Below are positions 32,600-39,546 of a stretch of 42,064 nucleotides of DNA, one piece after another. Location: NCBI GenBank assembly GCA_002733215.1, contig NVUY01000023.1, forward strand, positions 1 to 42,064, read 5' to 3'. The stretch's first letter is position 1; each line of letters opens with the position of its first letter. A program made the translations under genes and the position numbers. The stretch comes from Sulfurovum sp. (GTDB lineage Bacteria > Campylobacterota > Campylobacteria > Campylobacterales > Sulfurovaceae). A model generated the notes under the pieces. That model was not told the origin of the DNA. It was given only the letters and a program-made list of their open reading frames with translations, and made no database searches.

Positions 32600-33322
32600 C
32601 TAAAACGTAAAATGCTCACCCAAATAATACTTACGTACATTCTCATCATTGGCTATCTCATCACTTGTACCCGTAGCCAACATTTCACCACTACGCATGA
32701 CATAGGCTCGGTCACAGATCCCTAAGGTTTCGCGTACATTATGGTCTGTGATGAGTATACCCATGTCCAGCTCAACCAGTTGTTTAATGATGTTTTGTAT
32801 GTCAAGTACAGCTATGGGGTCAACCCCGGCAAAAGGTTCATCCAGAAGCAGGAACTTTGGTTCCCCCACCAATGCTCTGGCTATCTCCACTCTTCTTCTC
32901 TCCCCACCACTCAGACGTATGCCCAAACGTGAACGTATGGGTTCAATGTTGAAAATTTCAAGCAGTTTTTCTATCCGTGGTCCGCGCACCTCTTCTTTGA
33001 GCTTCAATGCTTCAGCGGCGATAAGCAGATTTTCTTCCACCGTCAGATCTTTAAAGATACTGGACTCTTGAGGCAGGTACCCTATCCCCATCTGTGCACG
33101 GGCACTTAAAGGCAGTTTTGTGACATCTTCACCATCTAAAAAAACTTGACCTTCTGTGGCATCCGTCAATCCACACACCATATAGAAGGAAGTGGTTTTT
33201 CCTGCACCATTTGGGCCAAGAAGCCCTACGATCTCTTTACTTTTTACAAGTAAAGAAATATCATGGACTATTTTTGTTTTTTTAATGGTTTTAGAAAGAC
33301 CTTTGGCTTCAAGTGTATGCAT
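32600..33322 (-). CDS. lptB: Lipopolysaccharide export ABC transporter ATPase LptB
   Basis: LptB powers the LptBFG complex, which extracts lipopolysaccharide from the inner membrane. The 240-residue ABC ATPase has Walker A GPNGAGKT at 36-43, the signature LSGGERRR at 137-144, Walker B LLLDEP at 158-163 and the switch His-194 in ITDHN. The family-typical PLSARAQMGIGYLPQESSIF is present. Its first 14 bases overlap the end of tsaE. In Campylobacter and Helicobacter lptB is usually followed by rpoN; here a palindromic element and a DUF2400 gene follow instead. Confidence 0.95.
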   Translation of the reverse strand: MHTLEAKGLSKTIKKTKIVHDISLLVKSKEIVGLLGPNGAGKTTSFYMVCGLTDATEGQVFLDGEDVTKLPLSARAQMGIGYLPQESSIFKDLTVEENLLIAAEALKLKEEVRGPRIEKLLEIFNIEPIRSRLGIRLSGGERRRVEIARALVGEPKFLLLDEPFAGVDPIAVLDIQNIIKQLVELDMGILITDHNVRETLGICDRAYVMRSGEMLATGTSDEIANDENVRKYYLGEHFTF

Positions 33323-33737
33323 TAATTATCCTGTAAATTCTACTATTATTGCTAGGTTCTATGTCAATCGTTACAACATTATAACCTACACCTTCTAAAA
33401 AGGCTTTAAGTGCATCTGAACCCCACTCTACCATATGCCAACCTTCTTTCTCAAACTCTTCAAACAGCCCAAGCTGCATAAATTCATCATGATCCAAACG
33501 GTACAGATCATAATGATACAGATGGCTGCCGTCTTTTGCAGCGTAACACTGCTGCAAAGAAAAAGTAGGTGAAGTGACTTCTCCTTCTATACCTTTTTCT
33601 TTTGCGATGGCTTGCGTCAGCGTTGTTTTTCCTGCTGCCAGATCACCACGGAGGAATACTATGGCGTTAGAAGGTAAGGTAATTTGTAGATAATCAACTA
33701 CTTTATTTAATTCTAGTAAAGATGCTTGTATTTCCAT
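33309..33737 (-). CDS. tsaE: tRNA threonylcarbamoyladenosine biosynthesis ATPase TsaE
   Basis: TsaE is the ATPase that works with TsaB and TsaD to make the t6A base next to the anticodon of ANN-decoding tRNAs. From the ATG at 33737 it has 142 residues, with Walker A GDLAAGKTT at 31-39, SPTFSL at 56-61 and HYDLYRL at 75-81. The frame is open to 33797, but that extension lies within a palindromic repeat. GGGAT ahead of the ATG overlaps the repeat end. The gene overlaps lptB by 14 bases. Confidence 0.93.
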   Translation of the reverse strand: MEIQASLLELNKVVDYLQITLPSNAIVFLRGDLAAGKTTLTQAIAKEKGIEGEVTSPTFSLQQCYAAKDGSHLYHYDLYRLDHDEFMQLGLFEEFEKEGWHMVEWGSDALKAFLEGVGYNVVTIDIEPSNNSRIYRIINAYT

Positions 33738-33745
33738 GTTTATCC

Positions 33746-33827
33746 CGTAGGGTGTTGTCTCCCGACAACACCATTTTAATTTAACATACCAAAACATAAT
33801 TGGTGTTGTGAGGACACAACACCCTAC
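33746..33827. repeat. Palindromic REP/BIME-like element (TGTTGTC type) between trpD and tsaE
   Basis: The arms 33746-33772 and 33802-33827 are near-perfect inverted copies around a 29-base AT-rich spacer. They have the same core as the element at 32476-32569 (GGTGTTGTC...GACAACACC and CGTAGGG ends). The arm next to trpD contains the TAG stop codon of trpD (33824-33826), and the other end lies 9 bases before the tsaE ATG. Junction changes (GTGAGGACAC against GTCAGGAGAC) show that the two copies have drifted. Confidence 0.88.
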
Positions 33828-34798
33828 AATTTCTGACTAACATCTGCCATAAAATTCAAATGTTCTCTGGTCTTCCCGCTATCAAGCTGCGCTTCAACCA
33901 TTGCTATAGCTTCTTGTATATCACGTACATTACCATCTACAAACAGAGCAAAAGCAGCGTTAAGCACAACGATGTCTCTTTTAGCTCCTTTTTCTTCACC
34001 TGAGTAGATATCTCTGGTGATCTGTGCATTAAAAGTAGCATCGCCGCCTTGTATCGCTTCTTTAGGTGCAAGATCAAATCCAAATGTTTCAGGGTTGATC
34101 TCACCTTCACTTATACGATCACCTTCCACGTAGGCAAAGGAGGTATGACACGCCAGTCCTATCTCATCCATACCATCCTGAGAACTTACAACAAAAGCTC
34201 TTTTAGTATCAAGCTCCAATAAAGCTTCTGCCATACGTTTAATGTAAGAAGGAGAAAACACACCTAAAAGGTATTTTTGTGCTCCGGCAGGATTGGTTAA
34301 AGGTCCCAAAATATTGAAGATCGTTCTATGGTCTATGGATTTACGTATAGGCATAATGTGTTTCATCGCCGGGTGGTGGTCAGTGGCCGGAAAAAAACAA
34401 AACCCTGTCTCTTCAAGCATTTTAATTTTATTCTCTATAGTAAGGTTAAGATTGAGTCCTAAGGCTTCAAGTACATCCGTTGCTCCAGACTTTGAGGTAA
34501 TACTTCTATTTCCATGTTTTGCCACCACACGTCCCATAGAAGCAAGCAAAAGTGACACTGTTGTAGAGATATTAAAGCTTCCACTCTTATCTCCGCCTGT
34601 ACCTACAATGTCTATGGCTTTTTCACGAAGTTCATTAGAGAGATCGAGCTTGATAGAGTGTTCACGCATCACAGAAGCCGCCGCAGCGATATCTGCCCCG
34701 CTTTCACCTTTTTCATAAAGGTTTATGAGAAAAATACGTGCTTCTTCTGTAGCCATTTCATTGTTAAACAGTTTTTCAAATTGTTGTTTTATATTCAT
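33824..34798 (-). CDS. trpD: Anthranilate phosphoribosyltransferase
   Basis: TrpD transfers phosphoribose from PRPP to anthranilate in tryptophan biosynthesis. From the ATG at 34798 it has 324 residues, with the PRPP-binding GTGGDKSGSFNIST at 66-79, KHGNRSITSKSGATD at about 94-108 and the metal-binding VVSSQDGMDEIGL segment. The frame is open to 34843, but that part is palindromic repeat; GGAGAG lies 4 bases before 34798. No other trp genes are nearby. The stop codon comes from the TAGGG end of the downstream repeat, so the final residues QKL may have been altered by its insertion. Confidence 0.94.
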   Translation of the reverse strand: MNIKQQFEKLFNNEMATEEARIFLINLYEKGESGADIAAAASVMREHSIKLDLSNELREKAIDIVGTGGDKSGSFNISTTVSLLLASMGRVVAKHGNRSITSKSGATDVLEALGLNLNLTIENKIKMLEETGFCFFPATDHHPAMKHIMPIRKSIDHRTIFNILGPLTNPAGAQKYLLGVFSPSYIKRMAEALLELDTKRAFVVSSQDGMDEIGLACHTSFAYVEGDRISEGEINPETFGFDLAPKEAIQGGDATFNAQITRDIYSGEEKGAKRDIVVLNAAFALFVDGNVRDIQEAIAMVEAQLDSGKTREHLNFMADVSQKL

Positions 34799-34807
34799 AA
34801 TTCTCTC

Positions 34808-34913
34808 CGTAGGGGGCGATTGCCATCGCACCACTTTATACAATATAAGCCTTTGGACAAATATTTTATTTTATGCAAATTTTATTATTGCTGCGATGGC
34901 AATCGCCCCCTAC
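34808..34913. repeat. Palindromic REP/BIME-like element (GGCGATTGCC type) between the S4 gene and trpD
   Basis: The arms 34808-34830 and 34892-34913 are inverted copies around a 61-base AT-rich spacer. The arm core is GCGATTGCCATCGC, unlike the neighbouring elements, but the outer ends again read CGTAGGG and CCCTAC. The outer arm supplies the TAG stop of the S4 gene (34910-34912), and the inner end lies 9 bases from the trpD ATG. Confidence 0.88.
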
Positions 34914-35155
34914 AACGCTTTAACATACTCTTCTTTTTGACTTTTAGGAATCGTCTTGGTCACAGGAATCTGCAACACTTCATAAGACTTAGCCCCTTTA
35001 AGATACTCTATCGTCACAGTATCCCCTATCGCAACATTCTTAGAAGCTTTAGCTTTCATCCCATTTACAAGTACAACACCCGACTTAAGCATATCCGTAG
35101 CAATAGTACGACGCTTCACCACATTCACAGCACTTAACCATTTATCTACACGCAT
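34910..35155 (-). CDS. Small RNA-binding S4-domain protein
   Basis: The 81-residue protein is a single S4 domain (MRVDKWLSAVNVVKRRTIAT, then LVNGMKAKASKNVAIGD), the fold used by ribosomal protein S4, pseudouridine synthases and Hsp15 to hold structured RNA. It resembles the Hsp15/RqcP type, which acts on stalled 50S subunits with tRNA, but a stand-alone S4 protein can have other roles. It lies between dapD and trpD, with a palindromic element on each side. Its stop codon is part of the element at 34808-34913. Confidence 0.88.
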   Translation of the reverse strand: MRVDKWLSAVNVVKRRTIATDMLKSGVVLVNGMKAKASKNVAIGDTVTIEYLKGAKSYEVLQIPVTKTIPKSQKEEYVKAL

Positions 35156-35181
35156 ATTATTTCCTTAGTACTTCTCCAACA

Positions 35182-35290
35182 CTCGTTCCCACGTTGTACG
35201 TGGGAATGCATACTTCAATTTAATTACAGTATACACTTATTTTTCACAAAAAACTCTCATATGCATTCCCACACAAAGTATGGGAACGAG
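35182..35290. repeat. Palindromic REP/BIME-like element (GTTCCCAC type) between dapD and the S4 gene
   Basis: The arms 35182-35210 and 35262-35290 are inverted copies with a few mismatches around a 51-base AT-rich spacer. The left arm holds the hairpin TTCCCACGTTGTACGTGGGAA, one base longer than a perfect stem, and the outer ends are CTCGTTCCCA and TGGGAACGAG. The CTCGTTCCCACG...CGTGGGAATGC theme is, to my knowledge, a widespread REP type in other Proteobacteria. It fills most of the 146-base gap after dapD. Confidence 0.85.
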
Positions 35291-35301
35291 GAAAGACAGG
35301 T

Positions 35302-36495
35302 TTAATGTAGATCTTCGTTCAATACTACTTCTCTTGTACTTCTTCTTGCAATGATCTCACCCGTCGTTGAGTTCTGTCTAAAGTGAAGTCCATTAAGCCC
35401 CTGGAACTCATCGGCTCTGAATGTTGTTTTGGAGTCTAACTTCGTTTCCGGATTTGCAGCAGCAATTTTTGCCAACTCATCCGGAGATACTTTTACCTTA
35501 GTTCCCGCAAATATAGCCACACCGCCATCGATGATACAGGCATCACCAAGAGGGATTCCACAAGTAGAGTTCGCTCCAAGCAATGTATTTTCACCAATGC
35601 TGATAGGGTTACCGTCTGTTCCGGAAAGTACACCCAGGATACTCGCACCGCCACCCACATCTGAACCTGCACCAACGATAGCAGAAGAAGAGATACGCCC
35701 CTCAACCATTACAGGACCAAGAGTACCGGCATTGAAGTTAATGTATGACGCACCTGGCATCACTGTTGTACCCGCAGCAAGCTGTGCACCCATACGTACT
35801 TTAGATGCTTCTAAAATACGTGTATTGTCTGCAGGAATCACATGCTGTAGGAATCTTGGGAATTTGTCTACAGAGTCTACTGTCGGGTAGTTTCCATTCA
35901 GCTTCATTTCGATCTCATTGTCTCTCAGGTAGTCAAGCTCATAGGGTGTGTTACCCACCCATGCCACATTTGACAAGATACCAAAGGCACCATTGAGGTT
36001 TACTTTTCTAAGTTCTGCTTTGCTTTGAGAAAGTGCATACAGTTTCAAATACACTGCTTCTACAGATTCAGCATTTCCATCTTCAAACAAAAACACGATC
36101 CTGAAGTTCTTAGCGATATCTTCCATGTCCGCAAGTGTTTTGATCACTTGTACATTTTTATGTGCATCTCCGGTAGCTTCTGCCAAATACGGAGCAAATG
36201 CCGCCATCGCATTTTGAACAAAGTTATCGTTGATCGTCACTACAAATTCAGACCCCGAAAAGTCAACATCACATTTTGCTTCCTGCAGTGCTTTGATGAA
36301 CACAGCAGCAGAACCAAAGTTCTCTTTCCAGTTGATCAGCCCAAAATTTGCCTGAAGTATTTTCTCAGCATTTTTTTGACCTCTGTCTACTCTAGCAATA
36401 CCAAATGCCATAGGCTCTCTATACCCTGCTTGAGAAGTAACCTCTGCTACCAATGCTTTAAATGCGTCTGTTGTTTGTACTGTTTCAATTGCCAT
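35302..36495 (-). CDS. dapD: 2,3,4,5-tetrahydropyridine-2,6-dicarboxylate N-succinyltransferase
   Basis: DapD makes N-succinyl-2-amino-6-oxopimelate on the lysine/diaminopimelate pathway, which feeds peptidoglycan. The 397-residue protein is the long form seen in Campylobacterota. The N-terminal domain is about 1-210. It is followed by a left-handed beta helix of hexapeptide repeats with KVRMGAQLAAGTTVMPGASY, then NFNAGTLGPVMVEGRISSSA, then LLGANSTCGIPLGD. AGGAGA is well placed before the ATG. It is the first gene in the dapD-S4-trpD-tsaE-lptB-DUF2400 run. Confidence 0.95.
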   Translation of the reverse strand: MAIETVQTTDAFKALVAEVTSQAGYREPMAFGIARVDRGQKNAEKILQANFGLINWKENFGSAAVFIKALQEAKCDVDFSGSEFVVTINDNFVQNAMAAFAPYLAEATGDAHKNVQVIKTLADMEDIAKNFRIVFLFEDGNAESVEAVYLKLYALSQSKAELRKVNLNGAFGILSNVAWVGNTPYELDYLRDNEIEMKLNGNYPTVDSVDKFPRFLQHVIPADNTRILEASKVRMGAQLAAGTTVMPGASYINFNAGTLGPVMVEGRISSSAIVGAGSDVGGGASILGVLSGTDGNPISIGENTLLGANSTCGIPLGDACIIDGGVAIFAGTKVKVSPDELAKIAAANPETKLDSKTTFRADEFQGLNGLHFRQNSTTGEIIARRSTREVVLNEDLH

Positions 36496-36566
36496 AGATA
36501 AAATCTCCTAAATATAATCATAATAATTTAAAGCGATTATACTTTATTTTGTTTAAGGGCACCTCT

Positions 36567-36676
36567 AACACCACTAAGTTAAGGATTTTTCTATACAAGG
36601 AGCAGGGACTTTAGTCCCGTAAAAATGGGGTTGAAATCCCTACTCCAGAAATTTTTACTCTTAACTTAATGGTGTT
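36567..36676. repeat. Composite palindromic element upstream of dapD
   Basis: An outer inverted repeat of 17-base arms (36567-36583, AACACCACTAAGTTAAG; 36660-36676, one mismatch) encloses a second, unrelated inverted repeat at 36599-36646. The inner arms, GGAGCAGGGACTTTAGTCCC and a diverged partner, match the element found inside hsdS (417-478). The outer arms may extend over GGGCACCTCT on the left and GAAGGGTACTTCT on the right. One mobile palindrome thus appears to have inserted into the loop of another. It occupies most of the first 180 bases of the 490-base gap between dapD and the TonB receptor gene. Confidence 0.8.
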
Positions 36677-36715
36677 GAAGGGTACTTCTAAAGAAATTTT
36701 CTGTACAATCCGCGC

Positions 36716-36880
36716 ATGAAACATCTTAGAGGCCACAGTAAAAACTATTTTTCATTAGCCGTCATCGCTATGTACTCTACTTTGCATAAGTTGAGCCGTT
36801 TAGACAGCAATTACCAGTACCATAAACTTGCCTACAAACTACCAGAACGTAAAACCTCCCCACCTTCCGAAATCATTTAA
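36716..36880 (+). CDS. Possible small protein of 54 residues
   Basis: An ATG at 36716 opens a 54-codon frame that begins MKHLRGHSKNYFSLAVIAMY and continues with a basic, Tyr-rich part (SRLDSNYQYHKLAYKLPERK) and a short Pro/Ser tail. There is no clear Shine-Dalgarno sequence. The frame lies neatly between two palindromic elements, and its composition looks like coding sequence rather than spacer, but I recognise no family. It is divergent from dapD and on the same strand as the TonB receptor. It may be a small basic protein, or chance. Confidence 0.4.
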   Translation: MKHLRGHSKNYFSLAVIAMYSTLHKLSRLDSNYQYHKLAYKLPERKTSPPSEII

Positions 36881-36886
36881 ATATAT

Positions 36887-36956
36887 CGTAGGGTCGGTTT
36901 ACCGACCTTAAGCATAAAATTTTACACATATATAATGGTCGATAAATCGACCCTAC
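36887..36956. repeat. Palindromic REP/BIME-like element (TCGA type) upstream of the TonB receptor gene
   Basis: The arms 36887-36907 (core GGTCGGTTTACCGACC) and 36937-36956 (core GGTCGATAAATCGACC) are inverted, diverged copies around a 29-base AT-rich spacer. The outer ends read CGTAGGG and CCCTAC. It belongs to the same type as 27814-27864. It ends 29 bases before the receptor's start codon, leaving room for the RBS TAGGA but little for a promoter, so the receptor promoter may be within or upstream of it (a TATAAT lies at 36931-36936 in its spacer). Confidence 0.85.
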
Positions 36957-36985
36957 ATCATTATACATCATTTATAGGAATCATC

Positions 36986-38854
36986 ATGACAATAAAATCA
37001 CTTAGCCTCATCACGGCTACGCTGCTGCTTACAACACACACGTACGCAGAAGAAAACCTTCAACTCGAAGACATCACCATCACATCCACTAACAAAGTAC
37101 CCACATCCATTCAAAACACCACAGCCAATGTCGTAGTCATCACTTCAAATGACATAGAAGAACGCGGTTACCAGACTGTTGCAGAGGCGATCTCTACAGT
37201 ATCGGGTATCTCGATCACCCATTCCGGTGGTCTGGGTCAGCAAACATCATTTTTTATGAGAGGTGCAGACTCAGGTAAGATACTTGTACTTTTAGACGGT
37301 GTACGTCTCAATGACCCAAGTACGACCAACGGTACTGCGCTGCTTGACAGTCTGCTTACAGACAACATCGAACAAATAGAGATCGTTAAAGGCGGTTCAG
37401 GCAGTATCTGGGGTTCCCATGCTTCTGCAGGTGTCATTAACATCATTAGCAAAAAAGCTAAAGATGGTGTGCATGGTTCTCTGGGACTCAGCTATGGTTC
37501 TCACAATACCAAAGGGGCAGACGCAGCACTTTCTTATAAAGATGAAAAACTATCTGCTCAGGTACTTGCTTCTTATCTTGATACAGACGGTTTTTCAGCC
37601 CTGGCGCCAAGAAAGGCAGAAGATGACGGATACACAAATAAAAATATCAACCTCAAACTCGGATATGCTTTTAATGCAAACAACCAAGTAAACCTTAGTT
37701 ATAACTACATCACAACAGATACAGATTTTGATGATCGATTCTCTCTGCTTCAGGCTGATGATGATTACAGTCATGCCACATCCGACCAGACGAACTATGC
37801 ACTCGATTACCTCTTTACGCAGGACAATTACTCTGCAACGTTTCATGCCAGTAAAGGTGAGTATGACAGAGACTATTACACCACAGGGTTTTTCGGTGAC
37901 GGACACAATGTCTACAGAGCCACACTAGAAGAGTACTCATTCATCAATGCCTATGACTACACAAGCGGAAAAGCCGTCCTCGGACTGGAATACAAAGATA
38001 TAGACGGATTTAACCGCTATAACCTTTTCCCGGAGAGTCAGGCAGACTACATCAACAAGGCTGTCTATCTTTCAAATGTCTATCACATTCATGAGTATAC
38101 CCTTCTGGAAACAAACCTCAGATACGACAATTATGATGAATTTGATAATAAAACGACCTATAAGATCGGGCTAAAATACTCTCATGATTTTCTTCAAGGA
38201 TTTATCACCTCTGCAAACTACTACACCTCTTATGATGCACCCTCTGCCTACCAGTTGGCTAATACAGCATTTGGCAGACTCTTAAAACCCAGCTATACCA
38301 AAGGGTATGATATCTCTGCGGGTTACAAAGATCTGCTCACACTGACCTATTTTCATAACAAAGTTGAAGACAGTATCGATTATATCTTTGATCCTCTCAC
38401 CTTTATAGGCGGCTACACCAACATAGACGGTACCTCAAAATTTTCAGGACTTGAAGTGGAAAGTGCCTATACATTGGATGATTACAACCTCGTATTCTCT
38501 GCAAACTATACCCACCTGTTTGATTATGAAAAAGAAGATGGCACAGACCTTTTGAGACGTGCAAAAGATACACTTAACGCATCCATAAGCTATTATACTG
38601 AGAGTGATATGCACTTTGGCGTAGATGCCCAATACCTAGGAGACAGACTGGACACAGACGGCAGTTTCCCTGTGGCGTCAGAAGTATCCACAGGAAACTA
38701 CACCGTATGGAACCTTAACTTCAGTACAAAACTCATCCATGACATCGACTTCTCTCTGCATGCTAAAAACATCTTTGACAAAGAGTATGAGTCTACTTAT
38801 GGATATGCCACAGAAGGACGTTCTCTTTATGGAAAAATAAAGTACAGCTTCTAA
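36986..38854 (+). CDS. TonB-dependent outer-membrane receptor (BtuB-like)
   Basis: From the ATG at 36986, with AGGAAT ahead, the product has 622 residues. A signal peptide (SLSLITATLLLTTHTYA) is followed by the plug domain (about 40-160, including FFMRGADSGKILVLLDGVRL and EIVKGGSGSIWGSHASAGVI) and a 22-strand barrel. The barrel ends with the typical EGRSLYGKIKYSF and a terminal Phe. The TonB box is probably LEDITITS near the mature N-terminus. The plug is closest in style to vitamin B12/BtuB receptors, but the ligand is not shown: no cobalamin riboswitch was seen upstream and no transporter genes follow. The frame extends 17 codons upstream into the palindromic element, which I exclude. Confidence 0.9.
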   Translation: MTIKSLSLITATLLLTTHTYAEENLQLEDITITSTNKVPTSIQNTTANVVVITSNDIEERGYQTVAEAISTVSGISITHSGGLGQQTSFFMRGADSGKILVLLDGVRLNDPSTTNGTALLDSLLTDNIEQIEIVKGGSGSIWGSHASAGVINIISKKAKDGVHGSLGLSYGSHNTKGADAALSYKDEKLSAQVLASYLDTDGFSALAPRKAEDDGYTNKNINLKLGYAFNANNQVNLSYNYITTDTDFDDRFSLLQADDDYSHATSDQTNYALDYLFTQDNYSATFHASKGEYDRDYYTTGFFGDGHNVYRATLEEYSFINAYDYTSGKAVLGLEYKDIDGFNRYNLFPESQADYINKAVYLSNVYHIHEYTLLETNLRYDNYDEFDNKTTYKIGLKYSHDFLQGFITSANYYTSYDAPSAYQLANTAFGRLLKPSYTKGYDISAGYKDLLTLTYFHNKVEDSIDYIFDPLTFIGGYTNIDGTSKFSGLEVESAYTLDDYNLVFSANYTHLFDYEKEDGTDLLRRAKDTLNASISYYTESDMHFGVDAQYLGDRLDTDGSFPVASEVSTGNYTVWNLNFSTKLIHDIDFSLHAKNIFDKEYESTYGYATEGRSLYGKIKYSF

Positions 38855-38859
38855 ACCAC

Positions 38860-38936
38860 AGGAACCCTAAACTTGTTTAGGCAAAAAACCTCATATCTCA
38901 ATTTGATATTTTTCCTCAAACAAGTTTGAGGTTCCT
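38860..38936. repeat. Palindromic REP-like element (AGGAACC type) after the TonB receptor gene
   Basis: The arms 38860-38881 (AGGAACCCTAAACTTGTTTAGG) and 38914-38936 (CCTCAAACAAGTTTGAGGTTCCT) are inverted, diverged copies around a 32-base spacer; the second arm folds well on itself. It starts 6 bases after the receptor stop codon, so it may also end transcription. This is another sequence type with the same two-hairpin design as the other elements. Confidence 0.8.
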
Positions 38937-38966
38937 TCTTTCTGCTTTGATCATTTTAAAATAGGA

Positions 38967-38972
38967 TATAAT
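38967..38972 (+). promoter_or_regulatory. Candidate -10 box of the putative structured RNA
   Basis: A perfect TATAAT is preceded by an AT-rich tract (TTTTAAAATAGGA) and by TTTGA about 16 bases further up, as in Campylobacterota promoters. Transcription would start near 38979, just ahead of the stem-loop region described below. Confidence 0.45.
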
Positions 38973-38978
38973 CATTTC

Positions 38979-39085
38979 ATGTGTGCCAAGACAAATCGGC
39001 ACTTACTAGCAGGTGCGATACTTCAAAGTGTTTAGTCCTGCCTAAGTAGTCTTACAGATAAGAGCTTAGTATCGACCCCTTGAGC
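38979..39085 (+). ncRNA. Putative structured RNA of unknown family
   Basis: After a good -10 box the sequence can form several helices. GTGCC (38983-38987) pairs with GGCAC (38998-39002). A closing helix GGT-g-CGATAC (39012-39021) pairs with GTATCG-ACC (39069-39077), with one bulged base. Inside it, TAAG (39043-39046) pairs with CTTA (39065-39068), continuing with TCTTA-CAGA-TAAGA (39050-39063). GCAGG (39009-39013) could also pair with CCTGC (39037-39041), which would make a pseudoknot. I match it to no known riboswitch or RNA family. It could instead be the decayed 5' part of the following gene: an ATG at 38979 opens an 18-codon frame. Confidence 0.35.
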
Positions 39086-39099
39086 CATCCATCTTCTCG

Positions 39100-39543
39100 T
39101 TGGGTGGTGTCATTCTTGCCGTACTCATGCTTGTCGTTGCACGTTTCTATCATCATATACTCAATGCAGATTGGTTTTTCAAAATTTCATTATTCGTGGA
39201 AGTAGTATTATTGCTAGCCATGCTCTATTTTATTTATGCCTCATACAGCTATCAAACTGCCCTGCTACTCTATATAGGATATCAGATCACGTTTGTCTTT
39301 GGAAGCTACCTCGTAAGAGCAGAAACCCTCCTGCTGCAAACCGACACCCTCTTAACCAAACTTGATACCGCCAAACAACTGGGCTATCTTTCAGGGATGG
39401 GCATCTCTTACATCCTTTATAAAGTATTCACACACTATGGTATAGAAAACGCTCAAGACCAGGTTTATGCTCTGCATTTTTTACTTATTGGGATTGAAGT
39501 AGTAGTGATTGTTTTAATCTGGAAGAGTTTTAAGAAAGTTTAA
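39100..39543 (+). pseudogene. Probable C-terminal remnant of a multi-pass membrane transporter
   Basis: The open frame encodes about 147 residues with four or more hydrophobic helices, including GGVILAVLMLVVARF, FFKISLFVEVVLLLAMLYFI and YALHFLLIGIEVVVIVLIW. The only start near the 5' end is a TTG at 39100 without an RBS. The frame continues upstream as RPLEPSIFSL to a stop at 39067-39069, which suggests that it lost its N-terminal half. The layout recalls the last helices of a 12-helix transporter such as an MFS protein, but I could not identify the family. It could also be a genuine small membrane protein with an unusual start. Confidence 0.45.
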
Positions 39544-39546
39544 CTA

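Noticed and set aside
31714-32649. Longer form of the DUF2400 gene starting at 32649
   Set aside because: The extra 61 residues are translated palindromic repeat and the end of lptB; the RBS and family length point to the TTG at 32466.
35429-35890. Plus-strand open frame of 153 codons opposite dapD
   Set aside because: It is antisense to the hexapeptide-repeat part of dapD, and its Pro/Ser-rich composition mirrors the Gly-rich repeats.
36496-36985. Cobalamin riboswitch upstream of the BtuB-like receptor
   Set aside because: None of the conserved B12-box bases was found; the structured parts of this gap are explained by palindromic repeats.
32476-38936. CRISPR array
   Set aside because: The repeats are inverted, differ in sequence from site to site and are not regularly spaced, and no cas genes are present.
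27814-38936. Plain rho-independent terminators as the explanation of the palindromes
   Set aside because: The elements lack T-tracts next to the stems, are double hairpins, recur in matching families, and one lies inside a coding sequence.
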